Source of the DNA: Bacteroides acidifaciens
GTDB taxonomy: Bacteria > Bacteroidota > Bacteroidia > Bacteroidales > Bacteroidaceae
Length of the DNA: 27,577 nt
Direction of reading: 5' to 3'
NCBI RefSeq assembly: GCF_903181435.1
Contig: NZ_CAEUHO010000008.1
Location: 1-27,577 of the forward strand
The first letter of the stretch is position 1. Every line of letters starts with the position of its first letter. The position numbers were made by a program, and so were the translations under genes. Shown here one piece after another: positions 14,158-22,679 of this stretch. The notes beneath the pieces are model-generated. The model saw nothing but the letters and a program-made list of their open reading frames with translations. It was not told where the DNA came from and ran no database searches.

Positions 14158-17100
14158 ATGAAAGTTCAATATCAACCCTACTCCTCATTGGCAAGACAGT
14201 TGCGTGCTGCATGGATGCTCCTGTTCTGTCTCCTCTACATTTCGGGGAGTGCGCTGGCGGTATCGCCTGTCCAGCAAGAAGGCAAACAGAATAAAGTAGA
14301 ATTAACAGGTCGTGTAGTAGATACCACAGGAGAACCTTTGCCAGGAGTGACCGTCACTTTACAGGGAACGACACATCGCACGGGGACCGATGCCGAAGGA
14401 TATTTCCTGTTCAGCGTGCCCGCCAGTGAGAAAGGATATACGCTGGAGTTCACCTTTATCGGTATGAAAATGCAAGCACGCCATATCAGCCAGCCGGGTA
14501 AATCCATCCGGGTGGTGATGCGCGAAAATGCTGAAGCATTGGATGAAGTCGTTGTTACAGGTATGGAAGTGATAAAGAAAGACCGTATGACCGGTAGTGC
14601 TACTGTTATTACTGCCAAGGACTTGAAGATGCAGGGTATTACCTCTATCGACCGTATTTTGGAAGGTAAAGTTGCGGGGCTGAATAGTGCTACCGTGTCT
14701 GGTGCACCGGGTACACGTTCTAAAATCACTATCCGCGGTGAAAACAACCTGAGCGGTAATTCCGAACCTCTGTGGATTGTTGACGGGCTTCCTATGACGC
14801 AGGGAGTTCCTCAAAGTAATACAGGCGATTATGCCGGAACGATTATGCAGGATGGAGTAGGCAATATTATGCCGGAAGATATCGAATCTATCAGTATATT
14901 GAAAGATGCTTCGGCTGCTGCCATTTATGGTGCGCGCGCTGCTAATGGTGTTATTGTCATCACGACTAAAAAAGGATTTCGCTCCAAAACACAAATCAAC
15001 TATAGTGGTACTTATGAGTGCGCTTTTGCTCCGACTAACCGTCTCGATTTTATGAATTCTGCCGAGAAGTTGAGATATGAACAGTCTATTATAAATAACT
15101 TCGGGCTGGAATATGCTTATCTTACAGGTCGTGGCGGATATAGCTACAAGCGAATGGTGAATGGTTTCCTGACTCCGGGTGAGTATAACGCCACTGTTCA
15201 GAATTTGGCGCAGATCAATACCGACTGGTTCGACGTACTTTTCCGTACGGCCCATTCACATTCACATAATGTCAGTCTGCGTGGAGGTTCTGAAGAACTG
15301 ACGTATTATACTTCCGTTAATTTTCAGGAAAAGAACGGTATTCTTCTCTCTAACAAGTACCAGAGTGCCGGGTTATTGATGAAACTGGACTACCGGCCTA
15401 TCAAGAATTTGATTGTCGCTCTGAACGTTTCTGCCAATATGCGTAAGAACAGAGACAATGCATCTGCCATTGATCCGTTTACCTATGCCATGTTTGCCAA
15501 TCCTTATGAGCGTCCGTATGATGAAAACGGAAACTATGCTGCCGACCTCAGTTATCTGAGCAATAATTACACTACGGAACGTGCTTCCGGCTATGTGTAC
15601 GATCAGTTCAATATCTTGCGTGAAATGAAGGACACGCGTAACATACAGGATGGTTCGGATGTGGAGATGACACTAAATCTCCGTTATGACGTATTGCCCG
15701 GGTTATCAGTAGAGTCTATTTTCCGGAAAGGTGTCAGTTACAACACGGAAACTACTGAAGTAGAACCGGGGACGTATACATCTTGGACGAATGAAGCGTT
15801 TGCCCGCAATGCATACCGCTATTACGACATCATGCCAAGCGGGTATGATAATGGAGAACTTTCCGAAAATTCCGGAAAGAATCATAGTTGGGCTATCCGT
15901 AATCAGATAGATTATTCGTTCACTGTAAAAAAGGATCATTTGTTCAGCATCTTGCTCGCCAATGAAGTCATGTCGAAGAAATATACTAGTTTCGGTTATA
16001 CTTCACCTATTTATTATGGTGATTATCGCATTACGGGTATCCCTACCTTTGACAAGAATGTACCTTATGAAGATATGGTTTCCGCTATCAGCAATATGTT
16101 CCATACGAAGGACGGGCAGGACCGGAGTGTTTCATTTCTCGGCTCTCTCCGTTACGGTTATAAAGACCGGTATATTTTCAATTTCAATTATCGTGCTGAC
16201 GGTGCTGACGTAATTGGTGATACGAACAGGTTCACTCCACTATGGTCTGCCGGGTTGCGTTACAATCTGCATAAAGAGAAGTTTTTTGCGAATCCTATCG
16301 TCAACGAATTGTCACTCCGGGCTTCCTATGGTTACACAGGAAATATTGACCGCTCCGCTTATCCGTTCTCTACCATTTCTTTCGGTAATGTGATGTATAT
16401 GGGCAATCGTTTTGCTACGGGATTTACCTATCCTAATCCAACTGTCGGTTGGGAGAAGAAGAAAGACCGCAACATCGGTCTGGATATGTCGTTGCTCAAT
16501 AGTCGTGTGAACATTACTCTAGACTATTATTTCAATGAAACGGAAGATATTCTTGAGGATTTGGAAATTCCCGCTTCTACCGGACGGACTACGGTGAAAG
16601 CTAATGGTGGTATTGTTGAAAACAAGGGATTGGAATTTTATACTAACATTAAATGGGTGAATAATAATGACTGGACTTTTAGTACCGCTTTCAACATTGC
16701 CCGAAACAAAAATGTGATAAAGAAATCATTCTATGATTATGATTCTTATCAAGATGCCATTAAATCAAATGTCAGTATGGGTGGGGTTATTAATATTATC
16801 GGGCAAGAAACCGGAAGTATTTATGGTTGGAAGGTGGCAGGCGTAAATCCGCAAACCGGTAATCCACAATATTATCTCACCGAAGCCGGTAAAAGGGCGT
16901 ATGGGGCATTCCTTGATAAATGGGATTCCTACAGTGAGGAGCAGAAGAAACAGTATTTGGCTATGATCGGCTCTCCCAATGGTATTCCGGATGTAGTGGA
17001 CTTTGTGCGGGACAGTGATAAGAAAATGGGGTATCAGATGCCTTCCATGCAATATCTCGGTCGTTCGAATCCGAAGTTTGTTGGTGGTTTCAACACTTAC

Positions 17101-17595
17101 TTGAGATATAAAGGTTTGGAATTCACGACCTCGTGGACTTTCAAAACCGGACATATTGTTCCCAACTTCAACGATTATCAGAATGCGCCGAATAACGAAG
17201 CCAGTTCGGCGAGAGCGGCACTCGGATATTCTTCCGATCTGAAAGTGTCTGCTACCAATCGTGAAAAGCGGTATTTGTATTACTGGCAATTCCCAGGTGA
17301 CCGTACCGACATCCCGAAATTTACCACTTCGGACAATGATTACTGGGCTTCGTTGTGCACTTCCGACAAATATTCGAAAGGAGACTATCTCCGTCTGACT
17401 AATCTCTCGTTGAGTTACCGCTTCCCTTCACGGCTTATCAAGCAGTGGGCGGGTATGCAAAACTTGTCTTTAGGATTCAACGCCCGTAATCTGGTGACGT
17501 TTACCAAATATAGAGGGTTGGATGTCGGTACCGGAAATGCGTTCTCTTATCCCGTTGCCCGCGAATTTAATTTTAAACTAACTGTCGGATTCTAA
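14158..17595 (+). CDS. SusC/RagA-family TonB-dependent outer-membrane transporter
   Basis: The protein has 1145 residues with a signal peptide ending near Ala34 (SGSALA). Residues about 46-125 form a carboxypeptidase-regulatory-like domain (ELTGRVVDTTGEPLPGVTVT). A TonB-box segment LDEVVVTG lies at 128-135. The plug domain spans about 143-270 and has the SusC signature GAPGTRSKITIRGENNLSG followed by EPLWIVDGLP (residues 182-212), then SISILKDASAAAIYGARAAN. The remainder is the 22-strand barrel, and the last residue is Phe in a FNFKLTVGF ending, as expected for BAM-assembled barrels. There is no N-terminal STN domain, so the protein itself does not signal to an anti-sigma factor. It imports a TonB-dependent substrate together with the SusD partner encoded 14 bases downstream. 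The substrate cannot be read from the sequence. Confidence 0.95.
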   Translation: MKVQYQPYSSLARQLRAAWMLLFCLLYISGSALAVSPVQQEGKQNKVELTGRVVDTTGEPLPGVTVTLQGTTHRTGTDAEGYFLFSVPASEKGYTLEFTFIGMKMQARHISQPGKSIRVVMRENAEALDEVVVTGMEVIKKDRMTGSATVITAKDLKMQGITSIDRILEGKVAGLNSATVSGAPGTRSKITIRGENNLSGNSEPLWIVDGLPMTQGVPQSNTGDYAGTIMQDGVGNIMPEDIESISILKDASAAAIYGARAANGVIVITTKKGFRSKTQINYSGTYECAFAPTNRLDFMNSAEKLRYEQSIINNFGLEYAYLTGRGGYSYKRMVNGFLTPGEYNATVQNLAQINTDWFDVLFRTAHSHSHNVSLRGGSEELTYYTSVNFQEKNGILLSNKYQSAGLLMKLDYRPIKNLIVALNVSANMRKNRDNASAIDPFTYAMFANPYERPYDENGNYAADLSYLSNNYTTERASGYVYDQFNILREMKDTRNIQDGSDVEMTLNLRYDVLPGLSVESIFRKGVSYNTETTEVEPGTYTSWTNEAFARNAYRYYDIMPSGYDNGELSENSGKNHSWAIRNQIDYSFTVKKDHLFSILLANEVMSKKYTSFGYTSPIYYGDYRITGIPTFDKNVPYEDMVSAISNMFHTKDGQDRSVSFLGSLRYGYKDRYIFNFNYRADGADVIGDTNRFTPLWSAGLRYNLHKEKFFANPIVNELSLRASYGYTGNIDRSAYPFSTISFGNVMYMGNRFATGFTYPNPTVGWEKKKDRNIGLDMSLLNSRVNITLDYYFNETEDILEDLEIPASTGRTTVKANGGIVENKGLEFYTNIKWVNNNDWTFSTAFNIARNKNVIKKSFYDYDSYQDAIKSNVSMGGVINIIGQETGSIYGWKVAGVNPQTGNPQYYLTEAGKRAYGAFLDKWDSYSEEQKKQYLAMIGSPNGIPDVVDFVRDSDKKMGYQMPSMQYLGRSNPKFVGGFNTYLRYKGLEFTTSWTFKTGHIVPNFNDYQNAPNNEASSARAALGYSSDLKVSATNREKRYLYYWQFPGDRTDIPKFTTSDNDYWASLCTSDKYSKGDYLRLTNLSLSYRFPSRLIKQWAGMQNLSLGFNARNLVTFTKYRGLDVGTGNAFSYPVAREFNFKLTVGF

Positions 17596-17609
17596 AAACA
17601 AGGAGAATT

Positions 17610-19100
17610 ATGAAGAAAATAAGTATATTAGTTGGAAGTCTGTTATGCATTCTGACAACATCGTGTGACAAGTTTCTCGAACTTACGCCGCGTGATCAAA
17701 AGGTAGTCAGTACGATAGAAGATTATCGGGATATAATGGCAAGTTTCATGTATTATCTGAAAACACCGGATATGCCCCGACAGGAAAGAATTTTCGGTAT
17801 AGATATCTTTACAGTACCTTTTCATTCGGAAGTTCATGGTAATCTTGCCGTTTACACCGGAGAGGTGAATATCAATACAGGTTCTTCCCAATATTATGAT
17901 AAGAAAGCCGGTGATTATACACAAACGGGGAAGAGTATGCAGACCTGGCTGATGAGTAACGAAGAGGCCTGGCGGCAGTATTATAATTTTTTAGGTCCTA
18001 TAAACCTCATTATTTCAGATATCAGTACGGCAGAAGGGGATAATGAACATTTACGTAATTATGTGAAAGGCGAGGCACTTGTATGGAGGGCTTACACTTA
18101 TTTTAAATTGCTGCAATATTATGCTCCTTACAAGGATAACAATTATGGAATTCCTGTTTATCTGACTCCTCAAATGGAGATAGGTACTACTATGCCGTCA
18201 CGTGAGACGCAGCAAACTGTTTTCGGGCAAATATTTGCTGATTGTAACACTGCATTCGATTTGTTAGAGCAGACACCGACGAATGAGTGGAATTTTATAT
18301 GGCGGAAAGATTTTATTCATGCCATGCTGGCAAGTGTCTATACATGGAAAGCGATGTCCGGTGCGGCAGAACCTTCCGATTGGGAGGATGCAGCAAGACA
18401 TGCTGTGGAAGCCATGAAAGGACGGTCGTTGACGCATTCTGCGGAAACTCTGAAACGGGTATTCGACTGTTCGACGGCAGCATATACTGTAGAATTGACG
18501 AACGACGAATTCTTCGTGAGAATAATGGACGGAGAATATACCAATGTCTGTGATTTGTATAGTACCTATCTGCAAGATAACGTAAGTGACGGAAGAATTA
18601 CTGCTGCTTATGCTTCTTTCTTTACTGACAGTGATATCCGAAAAAGTGTGTGGTTTAAAAATGGTATGTATAATAATAAATACAATATGATGGGGGAAAA
18701 CGGGAAATGCAGAGGTTGTCTGGTGCCTTTCCGCTTGGCGGAAATGTGTCTTATCAAAGCCGAAGCATTATGCAGACAAGGAAAAGATGGAGAAGCACGC
18801 AATGTTTTAACCGATTTCTATAATGCACGTTATACTTCTGTTCCTGAGGTGCCATCCGGACACGAAGCGTTATTGAGTGCGATTCTTGATGAACGTAACC
18901 GGGAGTTCTATCAGGAGGGGGATTTCCGTTGGCTGGATATGAAGCGTCTGGGGATAAGGATGGAACGGACGATTAGCGGAGAGAGACATGTGTTGGCCCC
19001 TGACGATTTCCGTTATAGTTTCCCTATTCCGGCACGGGAGATGAAGCTCAACAAGAATATGGTGCAGAATCCGGGTTGGGAAAAAATCATCATTTATTAA
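17610..19100 (+). CDS. SusD/RagB-family substrate-binding lipoprotein
   Basis: The protein has 496 residues with a lipoprotein signal (Cys19 in TTSC) and the family's usual start DKFLELTPRDQ. TPR-like helices are visible around 145-180 (YVKGEALVWRAYTYFKLLQY) and around 375-400 (FRLAEMCLIKAEALCRQGKD). The C-terminal RagB/SusD signature is present: ILDERNREFYQEGDFRWLDM, then YSFPIPAREMKLNKNMVQNP. It caps the SusC barrel at the cell surface and binds the substrate. It is slightly shorter than many SusD proteins but intact. Spacing to SusC is 14 bases and to the next gene 20 bases, consistent with one transcript. Confidence 0.94.
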   Translation: MKKISILVGSLLCILTTSCDKFLELTPRDQKVVSTIEDYRDIMASFMYYLKTPDMPRQERIFGIDIFTVPFHSEVHGNLAVYTGEVNINTGSSQYYDKKAGDYTQTGKSMQTWLMSNEEAWRQYYNFLGPINLIISDISTAEGDNEHLRNYVKGEALVWRAYTYFKLLQYYAPYKDNNYGIPVYLTPQMEIGTTMPSRETQQTVFGQIFADCNTAFDLLEQTPTNEWNFIWRKDFIHAMLASVYTWKAMSGAAEPSDWEDAARHAVEAMKGRSLTHSAETLKRVFDCSTAAYTVELTNDEFFVRIMDGEYTNVCDLYSTYLQDNVSDGRITAAYASFFTDSDIRKSVWFKNGMYNNKYNMMGENGKCRGCLVPFRLAEMCLIKAEALCRQGKDGEARNVLTDFYNARYTSVPEVPSGHEALLSAILDERNREFYQEGDFRWLDMKRLGIRMERTISGERHVLAPDDFRYSFPIPAREMKLNKNMVQNPGWEKIIIY

Positions 19101-19120
19101 CTCTTCAAAAAAAGACCATT

Positions 19121-20401
19121 ATGACTAAGAAAACAATCATACGCTTTTTGGGAATGGCGTTGATGCTACAAGTGTTTTTGGCTTGCAGTCCTGACGATTA
19201 TACATACCATGACAACAGTGTCATGAGCATTGAAGATATAGCTCATATAGAGTTGATAGCCAATCAGAGAATGCTGCTTGCCGATGGCAGGGCGCAATTG
19301 GAACTCTATCCTCGTTTATTTACCAAAGATAATTATCTGATTCCTGACGAACGGATACAGAACGACTGGTTAGAATATACTTCAGAATCAGGCATTGCCT
19401 TGCAACGTTACTTTTCTACCAGTGACGCTTTTCTTATTGGAAAAACGATAACGGCAAAGTTGAAAATAAAAGGCACTCAGTTGGAGTCCAATTCTGTATC
19501 ATTTCAAGTGGTGGAACCGTTGGACCGGCAATATACATCGGAAATACGCATTCCGGTTGTTTTTCATATCATCCAGACAACGGAAGATATTGAATCTTTT
19601 GGGGGAGCTTATAAACAGGAACAGATAGAACAGGTGCTTCGTAAATTGAATTATATGTTCAGCGGAGAAACCACGCAGAACCCTGTAGGGGTGGATACTC
19701 ATATCCGTCTGGTACTTGCCGGCTATGAACCGGATGGTAGCCGGATGATGGAACCGGGTATCAACCGGTTCACGACGAAGGAAATTGATGCCACTAATAA
19801 TTATGAGGATTTTCTGGCGGAACACCATCTGATATGGCCCGCTGGACAGTATATGAATATATGGCTTATTTCTGATCGTGGCAGTGTGAGCGGAACTTTC
19901 TCAAAAGTTAGTAACCGTTGTATGCCTCAGTATGTTCCGGCAGATGCGCAAGGAATGCCTGAAGGTATTGAATGGAAAGAATATCAGGATGAGCCTTTGC
20001 TTGCCAAGGACTTGGGGGTACTCTACAAGTTACAGGAACTAGATAAAATAGACCGGAATTTTAAAGTTAGCGAGTATGAGCCGGGATATAATGAGATTGG
20101 TTATTACATCGGGCGGTATTTGGGGTTATTGTCTACTTGTAATTATATGAATGATGAGGTTGGTACGGATTATTGTGATGATACATTGAATTATATAAGG
20201 GACGAATCTAAACCGGGAAGGAACGAAACATGGTATAAAGAGAGCGAAGGGTGTTACTTCCGCGCGGAGAATATTATGGATGACCCGACAGGCGGGCATT
20301 GCTCCATTTCGCGCGATCAGTGCATGAGAATGAGGTGGGTGCTGAATAACTGTGTCGGACGCTCGGCATGGAAATCGGATTTTGCATTCGAAGGCAAATA
20401 A
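19121..20401 (+). CDS. M43-like metallopeptidase-family lipoprotein lacking its zinc ligands
   Basis: I chose ATG at 19121 because it starts the lipoprotein signal (MTKKTIIRF; Cys22 in FLAC followed by SPDDY); ATG at 19076 would overlap SusD and hide the signal. The product has 426 residues. About 150-426 resembles the Bacteroides zinc-dependent metalloproteinase lipoprotein family (pappalysin/M43 type): IPVVFHIIQTTEDIESFG, then QYMNIWLISD, then TDYCDDT and a Met-turn region NIMDD (384-388) followed by SISRDQCMRMRWVLNNC. Where the family has HExGHxxGLxH, this protein has YYIGRYLGLLS (328-338): all three zinc histidines and the catalytic glutamate are replaced. It is probably a binding protein rather than an enzyme. 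Its place after SusD suggests a surface accessory of the transporter. Confidence 0.78.
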   Translation: MTKKTIIRFLGMALMLQVFLACSPDDYTYHDNSVMSIEDIAHIELIANQRMLLADGRAQLELYPRLFTKDNYLIPDERIQNDWLEYTSESGIALQRYFSTSDAFLIGKTITAKLKIKGTQLESNSVSFQVVEPLDRQYTSEIRIPVVFHIIQTTEDIESFGGAYKQEQIEQVLRKLNYMFSGETTQNPVGVDTHIRLVLAGYEPDGSRMMEPGINRFTTKEIDATNNYEDFLAEHHLIWPAGQYMNIWLISDRGSVSGTFSKVSNRCMPQYVPADAQGMPEGIEWKEYQDEPLLAKDLGVLYKLQELDKIDRNFKVSEYEPGYNEIGYYIGRYLGLLSTCNYMNDEVGTDYCDDTLNYIRDESKPGRNETWYKESEGCYFRAENIMDDPTGGHCSISRDQCMRMRWVLNNCVGRSAWKSDFAFEGK

Positions 20402-20430
20402 AAAATGTATTGAAACATATTTATATTTAA

Positions 20431-21540
20431 ATGAATTATATGAAGTATTCTATTTTTTCAGCCGTTGCCTGTATGTTGATGGGGTGTATGGCTTGTACGG
20501 GAAATGCCGGTTATAAAATTACCGGAACAGTGGAAAATGCGCAAGAAGGCGACACAGTAATCCTTCAGGAAGCGGTGAATGGAGATTTGTCTCCGTTGGA
20601 AACGACGGTGATTCGGAACGGATATTTTACTTTTGAAGGAAAGCAGGACTCTACGATTTGCCGTTATATCACTAGTAAGATAGACGGACGTGAATATATG
20701 GTCGACTTCTTTTTGGAAAATGGCAATATTACTGTCAGTTTAGCCAAGGAGGCTGTTTCCGCTACTGGAACCTATATTAACGATATTCATCAAAAAGTCC
20801 GTGAGGTGGTGGATAAGGCGGTTGCCGAAATAGATGAGGCTTATGCTTTCTTGCGTGATACAACTTTGACAGACGAACAACGTAAGGAGGGAGAACAACA
20901 GGTAAGACTGAAGGAGGCGGCATATTATCAGATTGTCAAAGATTGTATGAAGCAACAAATTACCAATCTTGTCGGTGTTTCTCTTTTCAAACAAATGTAT
21001 CGTGAAAATACGTTGGAAGAAAACGACTCATTATTGCAACAGGTGCCTGCTATCTATCAGACAGACCAAACCATTATGAAAATCAAAGATAGGGTGGAGA
21101 ATGGAAAGAACACAATGGTCGGTAAAAAGTTTGCGGATTTTGAACTACAGACTTTATCAGGCGGGACAAAAAGACTTTCGGACTTTGTCGGTAAGGGAAA
21201 AGTCGTTTTATTGGATTTTTGGGCTAGTTGGTGCGGACCTTGTCTGAAAGAAATGCCAAACCTTGTGGCGGCTTATGACAAATATATGAATAAAGGTTTT
21301 GAAGTGATAGGTATATCGCTGGATGAAGACGAAGAAGACTGGCGGGGTGCCGTAGAACATTTGAAAATCTCTTGGCCGCAACTGTCCGATCTTAAAGGGT
21401 GGAAATGCAAGGCTGCCAAACTGTATGCGATACAGAGTATTCCTTATACTGTGTTGATTGACGGAGAGGGAACGATTATATGCAGAGATCTTCGGGGGGA
21501 AGAACTTCAAAAAAAGTTGGAAGAAGTTTTAAAGGATTGA
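20431..21540 (+). CDS. DUF4369/thioredoxin-like (TlpA/ResA-type) lipoprotein
   Basis: The protein has 369 residues. The lipoprotein signal gives Cys19 (LMGC), followed by MACTGNAGY with no acidic run, so it probably stays on the periplasmic side. ATG at 20440 is an alternative start. Residues about 26-125 match the DUF4369 domain (YKITGTVENAQEGDTVILQE). A helical linker spans 130-225. The thioredoxin-fold redoxin domain spans about 232-369 with active site Trp-Cys268-Gly-Pro-Cys271 (LLDFWASWCGPCLKEMPNL) and a cis-Pro loop at SIPYTVLI. Role: thiol-disulfide reduction or isomerisation in the periplasm, likely on cysteine-containing envelope proteins or substrates. It is the last gene of the SusCD-type operon, 29 bases after the M43-like gene. 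Hairpins follow its stop. Confidence 0.88.
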   Translation: MNYMKYSIFSAVACMLMGCMACTGNAGYKITGTVENAQEGDTVILQEAVNGDLSPLETTVIRNGYFTFEGKQDSTICRYITSKIDGREYMVDFFLENGNITVSLAKEAVSATGTYINDIHQKVREVVDKAVAEIDEAYAFLRDTTLTDEQRKEGEQQVRLKEAAYYQIVKDCMKQQITNLVGVSLFKQMYRENTLEENDSLLQQVPAIYQTDQTIMKIKDRVENGKNTMVGKKFADFELQTLSGGTKRLSDFVGKGKVVLLDFWASWCGPCLKEMPNLVAAYDKYMNKGFEVIGISLDEDEEDWRGAVEHLKISWPQLSDLKGWKCKAAKLYAIQSIPYTVLIDGEGTIICRDLRGEELQKKLEEVLKD

Positions 21541-21542
21541 CA

Positions 21543-21581
21543 AACGCTCTGTTCATAAACGAGCGTTGCTATATCTAGCAA
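21543..21581. promoter_or_regulatory. Overlapping hairpins after the SusCD-type operon
   Basis: AACGCTC (21543-21549) pairs with GAGCGTT (21561-21567). TTGCTA (21566-21571) pairs with TAGCAA (21576-21581) around a four-base loop. The two share bases 21566-21567, so they partly compete. There is no strong T-run; a 3' end structure is the likely role. Confidence 0.5.
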
Positions 21582-21600
21582 ATACTTATTTGACAATACT

Positions 21601-21639
21601 ACAAGCGAGAGTTCTGCTTCATAAAGGATTCTTGCTTGT
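21601..21639. promoter_or_regulatory. 10-bp hairpin between convergent genes
   Basis: ACAAGCGAGA (21601-21610) pairs with TCTTGCTTGT (21630-21639), with one G-T pair and a 19-base loop. A further 6-bp stem, TCCTGC/GCAGGA, lies at 21646-21663. The position between a + and a - gene suits transcript ends in either direction, but no clear T-tract is seen. Confidence 0.45.
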
Positions 21640-21691
21640 AGTTTGTCCTGCTATTTGGCAGGAAATTAAAAAGTCTTTCTTGCTGTTCGAT

Positions 21692-22537
21692 TTATCCTTT
21701 ATTCCGGTATTCCAAAGGAGTCATTTCGGTATGTCTCTTGAAGTATCGGCAGAAAAGGGAAATGTTAGGAAAATTTAGTGCATCGGATATTGATTGTATG
21801 GAGGCGCTTGATAGTTTCAACTGTGATTTGGCATCCATGATTACCATGTATGAGATAAAATCTATGCATGTTCTTCCTGTTACCTGTTTGACTACTGTGC
21901 ACAAGTACACTTGGGTTACTCCCAGCTTTTTGGCATACCAGGCGACTTTTCTGTTTTGTGCGTAATGATAGAATACTAATTGTGCGAAAGTTCGGCATAA
22001 CTGTTCATTCCTTGAAAGATGTAATGTATCTGCCTCTCTGTGTTTATATAGTATAGATATGCCAGTGTGTGCGTTCAGATGTACATTGTATGTAACTCTT
22101 TTCTTTGTTTTTTCATCCATTGATAGGTACAACCGCCGTAAAAATAAGAAATGAGTTTTTATCATATTAGCTTCTGTCGGTTTCAAGATTAGTTTGGCTT
22201 TTCCTAATGCGACATATAAAGTTTCGGGTAGGATATTTTCGGAAATACGATGTTCTATGTAGTGTTGCGAAAATCCTAGGATATGAAATTCTGAGTTATT
22301 GTCTATTCTGTGGATTTGTAATATACTTCCCGGGGTAAGTATAATCAGGTCATTAGCTTTTGCTGTTATTCGGTTTATATTGACTGTAGCTTCTATTTCT
22401 CCTTCCATACAAAGTAATAATAGCTCGCATTTCAGACGTACGGGATGATCGGAGTATTTTTTGAAGAAATCTTGGTTAACATTAGTGTAAACAATCCAAT
22501 CACTAGGCAAATCTATCTTCGGAATTTTCTTTTTCAT
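21692..22537 (-). CDS. AraC-family transcriptional regulator
   Basis: A cytoplasmic regulator of 281 residues. The first 100 or so residues are cupin-like and probably sense a ligand (LLLLCMEGEIEATVNINRIT, then LIILTPGSILQIHRI). The last 100 form the AraC double helix-turn-helix: VAWYAKKLGVTQVYLCTVVK and ISDALNFPNISLFCRYFKRH, ending TEMTPLEYRNKG. It lies convergent with and directly downstream of the SusCD-type operon, with no other regulator of that operon in view, so it is a candidate regulator of it by proximity only. A TATATTTG -7 element lies just upstream on its strand. It is distinct from the AraC-type protein of the fimbrial locus. Confidence 0.88.
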   Translation of the reverse strand: MKKKIPKIDLPSDWIVYTNVNQDFFKKYSDHPVRLKCELLLLCMEGEIEATVNINRITAKANDLIILTPGSILQIHRIDNNSEFHILGFSQHYIEHRISENILPETLYVALGKAKLILKPTEANMIKTHFLFLRRLYLSMDEKTKKRVTYNVHLNAHTGISILYKHREADTLHLSRNEQLCRTFAQLVFYHYAQNRKVAWYAKKLGVTQVYLCTVVKQVTGRTCIDFISYMVIMDAKSQLKLSSASIQSISDALNFPNISLFCRYFKRHTEMTPLEYRNKG

Positions 22538-22553
22538 ATTTCTACTTTGGGTA

Positions 22554-22561
22554 CAAATATA
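22554..22561 (-). promoter_or_regulatory. -7 promoter element of the second AraC gene
   Basis: Read on the - strand this is TATATTTG, an exact TAnnTTTG match, 17 bases upstream of the start codon. No -33 element is evident 19-21 bases further on. The implied leader is about ten bases. Confidence 0.45.
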
Positions 22562-22624
22562 AACATAAAAGTGAATAAATAATATTGCAGATTACTTTTT
22601 TGTATGTTGTGAGAACAATATATA

Positions 22625-22663
22625 ATAAAGAGGCCTGCCCGATATGACGACAAGCCTCTTTAT
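22625..22663 (-). terminator. Intrinsic terminator of the membrane protein gene
   Basis: ATAAAGAGGC (22625-22634) and GCCTCTTTAT (22654-22663) pair perfectly over 10 bases with a 19-base loop. On the - strand the stem ends in a T-rich run (CTTTATTATAT). It lies 17 bases beyond the stop of the gene at 22680-23714. Confidence 0.75.
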
Positions 22664-22679
22664 TTCAGCTTAATGAATA

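Noticed and set aside
14359..15255. Long open frame of 298 codons on the - strand
   Set aside because: It lies wholly inside the SusC gene, whose domains are continuous on the + strand; the antisense product has no recognisable domain or signal.
19076..19120. Earlier start for the M43-like gene
   Set aside because: It would overlap SusD by 25 bases and place 15 charged or polar residues before the lipoprotein signal.
20081..20140. Intact HExxH zinc site in the M43-like protein
   Set aside because: The sequence NEIGYYIGRYLGLLS has no histidine in either alignment, so an active site cannot be claimed.
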